From: Chrysogorgia sp. JL179-B06
Lineage: Eukaryota; Cnidaria; Anthozoa; Scleralcyonacea; Chrysogorgiidae
Length of the DNA stretch: 64,000 bases
Assembly (NCBI GenBank): GCA_035772405.1
Contig: JAYKKM010000439.1
Span: 7,855,501 to 7,919,500 of the forward strand
Reading direction: 5' to 3'
The notes under the pieces were generated by a model that was not told the DNA's origin, ran no database searches, and saw only the letters and a list, made by a program, of their open reading frames with translations. Position numbers and translations under genes: made by a program. Positions 1-11,579 of this stretch are shown piece by piece; the stretch's first letter is position 1, and every line of letters starts with the position of its first letter.

Positions 1-2376
1 GTATCAAAAATCGGTCAGTAGCCTACGTCACCTCCGACTTGTACCTGCAGTTCCGAAAGTTGCGGTCTATCCTGCGCACATGTAAGGTCCATAAGTCATT
101 AGTTTTTAGTTTTTAAAACGATATATCAACGAAGAAAGCGATTATTTTGTATTTATAGAATTATGGTCAAAGGCACTAGTAATAAAGAACAAACTTAAAT
201 TATATATTCCGCCTCTGCACAGCATAATACTTCAAATAATTTAAATTATTGGGAATATTAATTAGTTTATTCTTCATAACATAAATTACTGTATGAGAAA
301 GTATTTGCAAAATAAATCAACGTGTTGAAGCCGTAATTTGATAAATCCACCATTATTCCGTCATATTTGAATATTATCTAGGGCCTGTTTATATGATCCC
401 GGTATACCGGGATGTCCCGGTTGCCCGAGACGTTTTCATCCCGTGTTTATATGATCTCGGTACACCGGGATGTCCCGTAGTAAAATTTACTCCACAAGAA
501 AGACCAATAACTACCACCAAAACGTTAACTCCCAGAAATTAACTAAAGGAACAGAAATTCCTTTCAGAAACAATAGTAAAGATACGTCAGGGAACAATAT
601 TAAGAAACGTTTTGATGTTTTGTATCATGATTTATTGCTGCACTGCTATAACATTAAAAAAACAATCATGCTACTCATGTACGTTTCATTAAGCGTGTCA
701 ATGTCAATGAGGGCTGAAAAAAAACAAAAAACAATAATTACATTTCATTAATACTTATTACTGAGATCTAACTCATGTTGTTGAGGCTAAGTTATAACAT
801 ATCATAATTCTATTCTCAGCTACTTTCTGTAATCACATTTCTGAAATTACCGTTATACCTATTTCTAAAATTGCATATTACCTATTAAAGAAGCCTTATT
901 ATGTTTATTCACCTTTATGATGGCTTTATTAAGAATATTTTCAGAATAGTATTCGCTTTGCGCTAATTTTAATTAGAAGTCTAAGCTAAGAATTGTTAGT
1001 AAAGCGCCCTCGTATTTTCGGCCAATTACGGACTGTTAAATACAAATCAACTCTAAGCAATCGCTCTCAATTGTATCCCAAATAGTTTGTTACTAATATG
1101 ACAGCTTCATTAAGCAAAATGTGCATGACTATATATGCTGCCAAGCAGAAGACCATAACAATGATTGTCAGGCATGGCGTAACTATAGAAATTCTAACTG
1201 GGAGCTGGTCAAACGCATTCTCAAAGTTCCGACAATGGACTTGTCCTAAGTGGGCGCATCCATATATTCGGGGTGTTATACAGGTTGCTCTCTACCTGCG
1301 CGTGCGTTTTCCCTGAATTTATCCACTCGTGATGCAACTGCGCCTTTTACTTGTTGTCATATAGCAGTTTGTTTTACACACTCATTTGCCAACTGTCCTT
1401 TCACTTTCTGTGCTTTCTCACTAATTCCAATGCCTGCACAAATTTACTTTCAACAAATAAAATCTTCCTGCACATTTTACGGCAAGTGTAAAGATATTCC
1501 GACAGCTCTCAGAGGATCTGTGAATGGAACTATGCCCGTGATAATTGTATACTCAACATGACTAGCTTTCGCAAAGAAACCCTTCTCTTTTGCCACGCAT
1601 TTTTCCCGCACACCGACATCTGTGTATTTTTTATATTAGAATGAAAATGACTCAACGATCGTGAAAAAATACACGATGATGCTGTATTACAATCGGTGAA
1701 AGTAAAACAAATATCTTCAGTCATGACTATCTTCTTTAGTGACTATATACCGTAGCTATTTTCATAGGAACTGTGACACTACGACTTAACGAGCTCTGGA
1801 TATTATCAATTGTGTCATCTATAGGTGTGACGGTAAACTGTATTAACATTATATCAGTATGTGTTGACAGAAACGATGCTCGCGCATCAAAAGCACTTAC
1901 ACAAAAAGACAGCGAAACGAAGTCAACAACAGAGTCGGGTAGAGAGACACTGTGAGAGAGCAGAGATTAATAAATCAATTGCAATATTAATATTACTGAG
2001 TATCCTCATTATTGAACCATTTGAGCCAATCTACCCTAACGAACAATAACGATCCCGTTCAGTGCAGTAGCAAAAAGGTCGTTATATAACAGAACTCAAC
2101 ACTCCTCAGCAAAAATATTAAAATCTAGAAATTAGTATGTTATAAATTGAATTTATCTCATACCAGCAGCATACTAATTCCACATTGCTACCGCATGACA
2201 TACGCAAAAGGGATGGGCACGGTTGCAATTTTCCAGAGCATTGATATGGAAAACACTCGCCATCGTGCTGGCGACAATTATCGACCATATTTACACCTGT
2301 AAATATAATTAAATAATTTTAATTTTTCAGCTATTGCAATATTCTTACTCAGTTTAGCGATCCAAAACACATATAT
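1..2376. other. Anonymous AT-rich DNA, no recognisable gene
   Basis: No open frame in this stretch has recognisable domains, a usable exon structure or biased composition; the longest are about 100 residues and look like chance. The only structured item I can support is the duplicated motif at 387-476, listed separately. Confidence 0.6.
387..476. repeat. Duplicated 33-bp motif, MITE-like
   Basis: A 33-bp motif (GTTTATATGATC then CGGT, TACCGGGATGTCCCG) occurs at 387-419 and again at 444-476 with two substitutions. Each copy contains the small palindrome CCCGGTATACCGGG or a variant. The phrase GGCCTGTTTATATGATC resembles the 'GGTTTCCATATGATC' termini of the repeat at 30,783-30,957, so both may belong to one loose class of short non-autonomous elements. 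No target duplication was found. Confidence 0.4.
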
Positions 2377-2532
2377 TCATGGCTTTGCAGACAGATCTGA
2401 GAATTTACGCCTGAATAATGTTTCATATTCTTCTCTCATTTTCCGTCGACCTTCTACATCGGACGGACGTCCCAGCACTACTGCAGGAATCAGAACCAGC
2501 AGCATCAAACAGATGTTAAATTTGAAAGCCAT
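2377..2532 (-). CDS. Putative short secreted peptide precursor (51 aa)
   Basis: I do not recognise this gene. Starting at the second in-frame methionine (2532) the product has a textbook signal peptide: Met-Ala-Phe-Lys, then a run of hydrophobic residues (about residues 5-20) ending in VVLG before a charged segment. The remaining 30 or so residues are strongly basic/acidic and contain two dibasic sites (GRRK and FRRK) about 12 residues apart, which is the layout of a small peptide-hormone-like or antimicrobial precursor. The upstream in-frame methionine at 2571 would add 13 residues and bury the signal peptide, so I prefer the internal start. No splice context, poly(A) signal or paralogue is visible, and the ORF is short enough to be chance. 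Function unknown. Confidence 0.35.
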   Translation of the reverse strand: MAFKFNICLMLLVLIPAVVLGRPSDVEGRRKMREEYETLFRRKFSDLSAKP

Positions 2533-2934
2533 TATCAGAAGTATATGGCTGTAGAAAAAAACATAATCCATTTATAAATCAGGAAGTAAACTGATGATTG
2601 TGGAAATGATACCGTAAATCATGAAGTACGTATTAAGAAACTATGGGGCCGTTCACACTAGCGAGTTAAATCGATCCGAGATCGATTTAAGGCAAAATAA
2701 ACCAGGTGTGAACAGTCGCAAGCGAACCGAGATCGATCTCGAAACGATCTAAATTAGTCCACTTCTGGAGATGGTCTCGAATCGAATTAGTTTGGATCAC
2801 ATCGAGGTGTGAACTCGCGAACAAAGCGAACCGAATTAACTAATCAGCCTTTAATATGATTTGGTAACCACGCTAAAACCATGCGCGGCAAAATTGCAAA
2901 AACGCGACCATTTTTTTCGCTAAAATTCATAAAC

Positions 2935-5328
2935 ATGTCAAAACGGGGAGAAACCTGGTCAAACGAGGAGACTTTGGCTTTAATTGCAATCTGGAGCGAT
3001 CAAGAAATTCAAAAGAAGTTAAGTAATTGTCACAAAAACTCTGACATTTACAAAATAATTAGCGATAAACTGAAGAAAGTTAATGGTTACGAGAGGGACC
3101 TCGGCCAATGTAGAACAAAAATTAAACACCTAAAGATCATGTATAAGAAGTACAAGGACTCCCTGGCATCCTCTGGTGCTGGCAGAAGAAAGTCTCCGAA
3201 GTTTTTTGATGAGCTAGATAGATTCCTGGGCGACAAGCCGGATGCCACAGGGATTGAAAACAGCATTGATACCTCAGACTCAACATTGGAAATCAGTATT
3301 GACGAGGTCGACGATGAAAGTGTTGGTTGTGTTGATATAGGTAAACTCATGAAATTGATTGTATAATTAGTTTTTTCTTGTTTTGTCTGCATATTGTTAA
3401 TTATCATGAGTTTATGCCCAGATTATTGTATGTCACGTGTTTCAAATGAAGCTTGAGTTTTGACAATCTTTGGGTTGATTCAAAATTGTTCCATCCAGCG
3501 AAATATGAAATCAGCTTGTCAACAAAAATATACTATAATACGAACGACTGAAAACAACAAATTACTTGTGATTATAAAAACTCCCTTATAATTTATAATT
3601 CTAGTGGCAATATGCTGCTATAAAAACTGTATCGTTTTTTATCTATTTTTGTCTTAAATTTAGCTATATTTTATTTAAATAAGGTATGTTTTGTGCCTGG
3701 AGGTTTTTGCACTATAATTACTGTAAGCTTTACATAACAATAGGGCTCCCGAGAGGTTCTTTGGGGCCCGGGGCAAAATATCGTTTTGGGGGCCCCGATG
3801 ACGTCATAATGTCCAGTGGGGGATCCAGGGTTTCTTGAAAGCATGGACGCACATTAATATTTAGTGACCTGCACTTTGAGCAAAATCTAAAGACCTTAGA
3901 TCACGTTTTGGCACCATAAATAAAAAGACAAAAGAGGCACCTTGGCGATAAATAATTGAATCACAGAAGACCACGTTTAATCAGTGGCGTAATGGAGCTA
4001 CCGAGACTGGGAGTGGGGACACTTTGGTCCCCTGCCCCCATACATTTTCAGTATGATATATTTCAAAAATAGGTTTCAAGAAGTGATGAGAAGCTTTCTG
4101 GGCCCCTTAATAAATGGCCTGTTGTCAGTTTTGAGGTGGGGGGCCCTTGTGTGGCTCCTGCTCCACAGTGGTCGAGGACCCTTACTCCCACCCAGTTGCC
4201 ATCGATTGAGATACTGTCTTTAATCTTCATCATGTCCAAAACGCAAAAGTTCAAACATTTTAGGGAGGGGCCCTGGCCCTCTCGGCAGCCCTGCATAAAT
4301 ATAAGTGAAAACTTCTGGGGCACACTCTGCCTCACACACATTTGTTTTACAGTCAACGTCATAAAAGATCTAGATGTTCATTTTACAAGAATTTCTATCT
4401 CATTATTTCCGCATATCTATTTTTGTAATAATTTATTTCAGAATCAGATCTTGTCCAAAAATATGGTGAAGGATTGACGTATGAAAAAGCATGCCCAGAC
4501 TGTGGATACAATGTAGAGTTGCAGTCAAGGGGAGTTCACTTTGGTGTCAATGGTTGTGCAAAGGTTTATTGTGAGGATGATGAGTTTCACTGCCCCAAAT
4601 GTTTCTACACTGACAAGGCTACATAGACTAATTTTGCAACTAATTGTTAATTAATTAACTAATTTAGCAACTTATTGTTATTCTACCCCAGTATCTTGTA
4701 AAATACACTGACAATATAATTATATAATGTTGCTGGGCAAACACTCAGCCCCATACCTAGGGTTAATTTCAGGGGCAAAATTTATCGATGGTTGTATAGT
4801 CAGCAGAGGTTTGGGAGCACTATTTTTTCAAATTCAGAATGCTGAATTATCCAAATTCAATGCTGTTTTTGAATTTTTTAAGGGACGGGCATGCTCCTTT
4901 TGCCACATACATGCTTGATACTATTTAATATCAATTTCAATAAAAGTGCTGCATCTTTACTATAACAACTGCCATTTCTTTCAGAATCTGGCAAGGTTGA
5001 TGAGCCAAGAAACAAAAGGAAAACAGAGAGTTCAGAAGTAAAAAAGGGGAAGAAAGCAAAGAAGGAGACAGCAGTCGAGAGAGCTATGGGTAAATTTACC
5101 GAATATCAAAAAGATTCAGATAAAGCATTTCTTGGTCACATGAAAGAACAAGCAAAGTTAGAGGCAGATATGAGGAGTCAGGAGTTAAAGGCATTTACAG
5201 ACTCAATGGCACTGCTTGCTGGGGCAATTGCAGGAAACCGACCTAACCCTACAAGTGCACATGGAAGCCTTTGTAATAATTATCACACCACTATCCAGGA
5301 TGAGGGCAAAACATATTACTCACTCTAG
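2935..5328 (+). CDS. Harbinger SANT/Myb-like DNA-binding protein, spliced
   Basis: Two exons support a protein of about 249 residues. Exon 1 is 2935-3340; I start at MSKRGETW (2935) because the in-frame ATG at 2881 adds a low-complexity leader. Exon 2 is 4985-5328, with donor G|GTAAAC at 3341 and a pyrimidine-rich acceptor TTTCTTTCAG, joining in phase 1. Residues 6-100 form a trihelical SANT/Myb-like module (W-S-N-E-E, a second helix around the R-D-L-G-Q-C-R-T-K-I motif, and K-F-F-D-E-L). An acidic linker follows. The second exon encodes a basic patch (KKGKKAKKE) and then a charged helix rich in E, K and Q, likely coiled coil. In Harbinger elements this partner binds the ends and brings the transposase to the nucleus. 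It converges with the transposase gene; about 325 bp separate the stops. An alternative terminal exon is listed separately. Confidence 0.75.
3341..4441 (+). other. Intron 1 of the SANT/Myb gene, with a GC-rich repetitive patch
   Basis: The stretch begins with the donor GTAAAC and ends with TTTATTTCAG. Between about 3740 and 4300 it has GGGGCCC-rich sequence unlike the AT-rich surroundings, including GGGGCCCGGGGC and GGGGGGCCC. This looks like a decayed short interspersed repeat inserted in the transposon intron. No open frame here is convincing. Confidence 0.45.
4442..4626 (+). CDS. Alternative terminal exon encoding a zinc-ribbon-like tail
   Basis: This exon follows a good acceptor (TTTATTTCAG at 4432-4441) and is phase-compatible with the donor at 3341; reading continues for 60 residues to a TAG at 4624-4626. 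It encodes CPDC, then single cysteines in NGC and VYC, then CPKC, a pattern that could bind zinc. The splice phase (1) and the first two codons (Glu-Ser) are the same as those produced by the downstream terminal exon at 4985, so the SANT domain could be joined to either tail. A short version ending at a donor ATG|GTGAAG near 4465 would instead make this a mini-exon joined to the 4985 exon. I cannot tell which is used. Confidence 0.5.
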
Positions 5329-5653
5329 ACTGTTCACATTTGAATTGATCTAATAGTTATTTTCTTGTGTTAAATCTATTAGACTGCTTGGATAGAAATG
5401 GAACAAATGTACAGGTTACAAAACATTATATGCTTTAATGTTATTTAGCTTCAGTGGCATATCACTATTTATTTATTGTTACCTAAAAACATTTCTTATT
5501 TTTAATATTTTTGTACAAGCATAGATGCAAAGTTTACTGTGTTTTAAAAAGTTCAGTCAAAGCTTCTCTGATTTCTTGTGCAGTAGTGTCTAATTGGGTC
5601 CCAAAGTCAAAGCTTTCATCTCCTATGTTGTCATTTGTATTATAAACCCATGC
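5329..5653. other. Convergent 3' untranslated region of the Harbinger genes
   Basis: This AT-rich stretch lies between the stop codons of the two convergent transposon genes. It contains no open frame of note. Probable polyadenylation and termination sequences for both genes must lie here, but no single signal stands out. Confidence 0.5.
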
Positions 5654-7171
5654 TTACTGAAATCCTTCTCCCCTTGTCTCACAAAGATTGTGCAGGACAC
5701 AACATGAGGCAATTTTTGAAGGTAAGTACAGGGTGTACTTCAAACTCGTATAATTTCTTGTGAGAAGGCAACGGAATCTGCCTTTCAGCCTGCCAAATGC
5801 TTCTTCAATTACATTTCTTGCTTTGCTTAACCGGTAATTAAAGACAATTTGTTCCTGACTTAAAGTCCCTGTGTTTTGGTATCGTTTGAGCAACCAAGGT
5901 AGTAGAGGGTATGCCGGTCTCCAACTAAGAAGAGCGGAACATCACATCCATTGATATTCTCTGTCCACTGGAATAAAAACTGAACTAAATGAGGTGTAAA
6001 AAAGTGGCAGGGGGGTTTTAAAACTGAACAGCACAATGCCAAACATGGACCTGGAACTATCACTATTAATACATGTACTTTATATTCCAATTAATATAAT
6101 TTATCTAGTAATAATACACTTTATATTAACTCATTAGAGACTAAGGGTCCTCCCCTTGATGAATAAAATGGAAAAGTACATGTATATTTGGAAAAGTACA
6201 TCTATATTTGTTCTCCCACATTATCTTCCGAAGAGAGTTCATTTTAATCACAAATACACAATGTCTCAATTGCATGATTTTCTAGACAATACAAGAATCT
6301 AAAATGTGTAAGAAGCTATTTACTAATTAATACTTACATCAGGAAAAAGGTCACCAGTCTGACCTTTGAGGTATAATCCTGAGTTACTTAATACTCTGGC
6401 ATCGTGCACCTTCCCAGGCCACTTAATGTATATATCAGTGAACCTTCAAGCAAACAAACATTTTTTACTTAAAATTCATGTTCTTCTAATTTATTACACT
6501 TTTCAATGCTTGTGCATTAAGAAATTTTACCAAGCAAAAAGTAAAAAAAAAGGATTTTTTTATGATTTGATTTGATGAAGAAGTTGTGAAGAACCATTTA
6601 AATATATATAATACCTGTACAGATGATCAACCACGGCTTGCATGACAATAGAATGGAACCCTTTTCGGTTGTAATAGTATGCTGGAGGTGCGGTTATCGG
6701 GATATGAGTTCCATCGATTGCTCCTACACATTGGGGAAAATTCCACTCCGAATCAAAACCATCAACAACAGCTCGTAAATAATTTCCTGTTGGCCATGTA
6801 ATAAACCGTGGCAAGAGGATGCTAACGATTGCTTGGCAACATTCGTTGACAATTTGACATGCTGTGCTCTTCGCCACGTCAAATCTCCAACCCAAAGAAC
6901 GTAGATCTTCCCCTGTTGCCAGATGCCAGAGGCAAATGGCCACTCGTTTCTGGAGAGGGATGGACCTTCTAAATCGTGTATTCTGTTTATCTAAAATTGG
7001 GGACAACTCCTCGCAAATAAAAGAAAAAGTGTTTCTTGTCATGCGGAAATTGTCTATCCACAGCCTATCTTCTGCCCATAGAGAAATCGTTCTTTCCCAA
7101 AAATAGCACTGGCCCCTCGTTGGTTCGATCCAAAATCGTCTTTCTACCGCTCCATTCAAAGTGTTAACCAA
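5654..7171 (-). pseudogene. HARBI1-type DDE transposase, three exons, one frameshift
   Basis: Exon 1 (7171-6615) encodes the helix-turn-helix region (around LRSLGWRFDVAKSTACQIV) and the first catalytic aspartate in VGAIDGTH. Exon 2 (6443-6338) follows a clean intron (CAG|GTATTA, TTGAAG acceptor) and encodes the typical FTDIYIKWPG and HDARV block. Exon 3 (5967-5654), after donor GAT|GTAAGT and acceptor ATTCCAG, encodes the second aspartate in DVPLFLVGD and the glutamate in NVIEEAFGRLKGRF, then YLPSKIASCCVLHNL. The reading frame changes between VGD and the following homologous segment at about 5911-5919, consistent with loss of one base, so the triad is split across two frames. Length and motif order otherwise match HARBI1/Harbinger transposases (DDE_Tnp_4). 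Either a real inactivating indel or an assembly error would explain it. Confidence 0.8.
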
Positions 7172-7807
7172 GCAATTTGACGTCTTTTGTTATTCTTTAG
7201 ATACCGTAAAATAGTTTGGCGTAGTTTTTTCGAATTCTTTGCACGTTTTCTTGTCTTTTCTTTGTACTGACTTACCAGAATGGCCAGTGCAGAAACTATA
7301 GGCTAGCCGAAGAAATAGAAATATCCGCCATATTTGTTTCTTAAACCCAGTTTTCGCGCTGTTTCCAGGAGAACGTGGTCCCCAGATGTCCCTAGCACAA
7401 TCGCAATGCTCCTTTAGAACTCCTTCAGTACTCCCCGTTCCTCTACCCTCGAACCGAGATCGATCCGAAATCGATTCAACTAGACCGATCCACAAGCGAG
7501 CTAAGTGTGAACGGCCCCTATATTGTATGGTATCAAAGTGAAGGCTCTGGCCTGGTTTAGTTCGTACTTGGAAAACAGAAAGCAATTTTGTAAAATAAAC
7601 CAGTCTCTCATTCTAAAACTATTTCATTTCATTCATCTAATATTTAATCAGGATAAAGAACCCGTCAGCAAAAGCTGGTATCAATGGGTGTCCTGAACAA
7701 TGGATTTACGGATAATTACAAACAATGAACTATAAATTAAACATGCAAATAATTAAATATTATTACTATTAACAATAAAAGAAAAGAACTATGGTACAGT
7801 ACTAAAA

Positions 7808-8318
7808 TCAAAATCGACTGATGAAGTTACCTAAAAAATGTCTTTTAATCTTAGTTTTGAACACATCCAATGATTGCGGGTCCGATTTCAGTTCCTTAGG
7901 TAATAAATTAAATTCTCGCGCACCATTAAAAAAAACAGATTTCCTAGCTATTTCTGTTTTTACCCGAGGAAGAATTAGATTATATCCATTTCCTCTGGTA
8001 CTATAAGAATGGTTTGATACTTGGAAGTAATTGTTAAAAAGTATAGGAACTTTACATTTAATACATTTAAAGGTAAAAATAACAGTGTGCATTTTACAGC
8101 GAGCCGCCAATGGAATCCATTTCAATTGTTCAGAGAGTCCCTCACTGGAATCTTGTCTTAGCACCAGTTTTGCCGCTCGGGATTGAAGTTTCTCCATCTT
8201 TTCCACCTGCGAGGTTGCGATGCTCTTCCATATGAAGTCGCAGTAATCCAACCGGGGAAGAATCATGCAATTGTAAATCTGTTCCGCCGAAAACACAGTT
8301 AGGTAATGTCTTATCCTC
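7808..8318 (-). pseudogene. LINE reverse transcriptase, C-terminal segment
   Basis: The frame encodes the region downstream of the RT palm in CR1/Jockey-like elements: LPRLDYCDFIW, EKMEKLQSRAAKLVL, WIPLAARCK and, near the end, FNGAREFNLLPKEL. It has no catalytic residues of its own. Its upstream continuation is not adjacent: it lies 6.8 kb away at 15,167 and beyond, separated by the foldback element. The last 700 bp to about 7,620 is the 3' untranslated region. Confidence 0.75.
8310..8318. repeat. 9-bp target-site duplication, left
   Basis: CTTATCCTC here is repeated at 15,158-15,166 on the far side of the foldback element. In the minus-strand LINE the two copies read GAGGATAAG, and joining the flanks at one copy gives an uninterrupted LINE reading (Leu-Leu-Lys-Arg-Ile-Arg-His-Tyr), which confirms the insertion boundaries. 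Confidence 0.8.
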
Positions 8319-8435
8319 AAATGATGCCTAAAATAAGACGGTTACTTTCAAAAAAAAATTCTTATTCCCTGGAATAAGGGAATAAGCATAATTGAAAGGT
8401 ATATAGTAATATACATGCACACTATATAGTATAGT

Positions 8436-9400
8436 GTGAAGAATAAGGGAATAAGCATACATGCACACTATACAGCAGTATGAAGAATAAGGGAATAAGG
8501 GAATAAGCATACATGCACACTATACAGCAGTATAAAGAATAAGGGAATAAGCATACATGCATGCTATACAGCAGTATGAAGAATAGGGGAATAAGGGAAT
8601 AAGCATGCATACATGCACGCTATACAGCAGTATGAAGAATAAGGGAATAAGCATACATGCATACTATCCCGCAGTACGAAGAATAGGGGAATAAGGGAAT
8701 AAGCATATATGCATACTATACAGCAGTATGAAGAATAGGGGAATAAGGGAATAAGCATACATGTACATGCACACTATACAGCAGTATGAAGAATAGGGGA
8801 ATAAGCATATATGCACACTATACAGCAGTATGAAGAATAGGGGAATAAGCATACATGCACACTATTGCAGCAGTATGGAGAATAGGGGAATAAGGGAATA
8901 AGCATACATGCACACTATACAGCAGTACGAAGAATAGGGGAATAAGGGAATAAGCATATATGCACACTATACAGCAGTATGAAGAATAGGGGAATAAGGG
9001 GATAAGCATACATGCACACTATTGCAGCAGTATGGAGAATAGGGGAATAAGGGAATAAGCATACATGCACAATATACAGCAGTATAAAGAATAAGGGAAT
9101 AAGCATATATGCACACTATACAGCAGTATGAAGAATTAGGGGAATAAGGGAATAAGCATACATGCACACTATTGCAGCAGTATGGAGAATAGGGGAATAA
9201 GGGAATAAGCATACATGCACACTATACAGCAGTATGGAGAATAAGGGAATAAGCATACATGCACACTTTATACATGCAGTATGAAAAATAGGGGAATAAG
9301 GGAATAAGCATACATGCACACTATACCGCAGTACGAAGAATAGGGGAATAAGCATACATGCACACTATACAGAAGTGTGAAGAATAGGAGAGTATGGAGA
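8436..9400. repeat. Left-arm minisatellite, 44-53 bp unit
   Basis: About twenty units, each holding GGGAATAAGCATACATGCAC, then ACTATACAGCAGTATGAA. Units differ by an optional 9-bp GGGGAATA-type insertion and by scattered substitutions. The internal GCATACATGC is itself a near palindrome. Open frames translating as repeated Leu-Ile-Pro-Leu-Phe segments are a by-product of the repeat. Confidence 0.9.
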
Positions 9401-9744
9401 ATAAGGGAATAAGCCTATCATTGAAAGGTATATACATATGGAACGCCTTGTGCATGTCCGAAAAATATTTAGCGTAAATTATATGATATAATGACTTTAA
9501 ATGTCAGTATTTACAAATAATGCACAAACGTTTGATTCATTATTTGAAATAATGTTGTCAGAAAAGCTACTTTACATCATACCATGTGAAATACAAGTCT
9601 ACTCGTGGTTTGATATAATGCAAAACCAACAAGTTTATTATATCAAATCATGATGCGCGTAATAAATCATGGTTTGATATAATAATATCAACGCCACAAT
9701 ATCGTTATATTAAATCATGTCAAACAATAGGGAACTAGCGCAAA

Positions 9745-11290
9745 AAAAAAGACGAAAATTGAAAAATAAATTCAAACGTCTACGAAGCTCGAAGACAGCA
9801 AAGCAGTACAAGGTGTTGAAGAACAGACCTTCGCCAAAGAACAGCTCAACGTGCAAGCGAATGAATCAAAGATGCTAGGACTCAAGTGGGACAAGCAGCA
9901 AGACACCTTAAACGTGGCGATGCCAATTCCGCGACGAAGCACAGCCAACCAAACGGAGGAATACTTGGAAAGTTGGCCCGAATTTACTATCCGTTGGGGT
10001 TAGTTGTACCATTAACTCTGGTTGGCAAACAAATCTACCGAGAGGTTTGTGAGACGAAAAGCATTGTGGAATGCCCAGCTGGACTATCTCGCGAATACCA
10101 GGTACCGCGACCAATCGTAGGTCACCGAGAAGCAATCGAAGGAGTAGAGTTACACGCCTTTGGCGACGCGTTGGGCCAAGGCGTAGGAGCGGTAATTTAC
10201 GCAGTTGTTCGACAAGTCAGGCATCACACAACGATTTGTAGCAGCCAAGAGTCGCCTCGCCAAGCAAGGACTAACTATACCTCGCATTGAGTTAGTTGCA
10301 GCCCATATGGCTATATGAATCTCCTAGTAAACGTAAGGAACGCCTTAGACAACATCCCTACGCCGAAATCATACGGATGGACGGACAATACAGTCGCTTT
10401 ACATTGGATCAAGGGAAATGGCCAGTATAAACAGTTTGTCGCGAATCGACTTGTAAAAATTCAACTACGCAAAGAGATCCAGTGGAGGTATGTCCCAACC
10501 AAAGAAAACCCTGGTGATTTTAGCAAGTATAGAGGTGGTTAAATCAAATCATCGAAATCTCTGGGAAAGTGGTTCCGAATGGTTACAAGACGAAACACAG
10601 ATGGCCAGAGAACCAATTTGAGAGACTTATCGGAGTCGTCAAAAACTTAACAGCCATGTACCAATTGACCATCGGAGGGACAACTTGTCACTAGGTCCGA
10701 GCTCAGTGAAGTGTTACTCGATGTCGAGACGCAGATTAACAAGCGACCACTGAGTTATGTTGAGGACGACATCGAACTACCAACATTAAGTAACACCAGC
10801 AATATTTTTATACCAGCGTACAACACAACTACCGGAAGAAGAAACGTGGAGAGTCAAAGAGAAAGATCTCAGGAAACGCGCCAAATTATTGAAAGTCTAT
10901 GGAAACAATGGCAACGAGAGTACCTGAAAGCGCTAAGAGAGAGAGAGGCATAATTCACAAGATTAGAAAATTTCAACCAACAGGTGTCGTCATCGTCAAA
11001 CCGTGGGACTTGGCCTTTGGCAATCGTAAAGAAATCTAGACAGGGAAGGATGGAACGATCCGAGGAGTCAAGCTTAGACCGCGAATGGGTTAATTGAACG
11101 ACCTGTGCAACTCTTATATATTGAATGCGATAACCAACCAACAAAAGAGCAACCACAACTAAATCCAAAAGCCGTTGAATTTGGCCCAAAAAGAGATACA
11201 GGAGTTGCAGCTGCGCTTGGGATGAGACAAGTCCAGGAAATAGAAAGCGAAGACTGGTGATTTATACGATGAACTTTAAACATTTATGTA
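9745..11290 (+). pseudogene. BEL/Pao retrotransposon pol fragment
   Basis: Homology to BEL/Pao polyprotein appears in order over several broken frames: MLGLKWDKQQDTL; ILGKLARIYYPLGLVVPLTLVGKQIYREV (residues shown in two pieces, 9,950-10,040); the RNase H-like block with VELHAFGDALGQGVGAVIYA; a second block with WTDNTVALHWIKGN and WRYVPTKENPGD; and integrase C-terminal pieces (QINKRPLSYVEDD, KQWQREYLKAL). Several frameshifts and missing stretches, including most of the integrase core, make this a relic. It sits inside the left arm of the foldback element and ends at an LTR. Confidence 0.75.
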
Positions 11291-11412
11291 GTGTATAAGA
11301 ACTTTTCAAGGAACATTGTTACTTTATATTTCCGCAATACTTAAGATTTGTATCTTAGTTTTCAAAGTTTGGCATATGTATCCCAATACAGTGGAGTACA
11401 TATGGGGGAGAT

Positions 11413-11579
11413 TGTTGCGGACTGGGGCGAGTCGGGGGAATTCCAGCGCTTTGTCAATTTCATGTGGTATGTGTCTTGCGATGAGGACGTGTCGTACTGT
11501 CGAGTAAAATATATCAAATAAATCTTTAAGATAAACAAAATTGTGCAGAGTACCAAGGGAGGCAGGGAATCTACTACAA
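11413..11579 (+). repeat. BEL/Pao 3' LTR
   Basis: A purine-rich tract (TATGGGGGAGA) is immediately followed by TGTTGCGGACTGGGGC, the usual BEL-type LTR start, and an AATAAA signal lies about 105 bp further on. The right boundary, near CTACTACA, is set by where foldback-arm sequence resumes. No 5' LTR is present, consistent with the truncated body. Confidence 0.6.

Larger units (their letters stand above)
2645..7518. mobile_element. PIF/Harbinger DNA transposon, 4.87 kb
   Basis: The ends are inverted repeats: GGGGCCGTTCACACT at 2645 and its reverse complement ending at 7518. Both are followed inward by GATCGAT/CGAACCGA-type subterminal repeats. The flanks carry TAT on both sides (2642-2644, 7519-7521), a 3-bp target duplication as expected for this superfamily. 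Inside are the two proteins typical of Harbingers, convergently transcribed: a SANT/Myb-like DNA-binding protein (plus) and a HARBI1-type DDE transposase (minus). A frameshift in the transposase means the copy is probably not autonomous now, but the intact ends and intact second protein suggest a recent insertion. Confidence 0.85.

Noticed and set aside
470..751. 93-residue open frame near the left edge
   Set aside because: No motif, low complexity and no exon context; it partly overlaps a MITE-like repeat.
5654..7171. HARBI1-like gene as a domesticated host gene
   Set aside because: It lies between matched terminal inverted repeats with a 3-bp duplication, together with the transposon's partner gene, and carries a frameshift.
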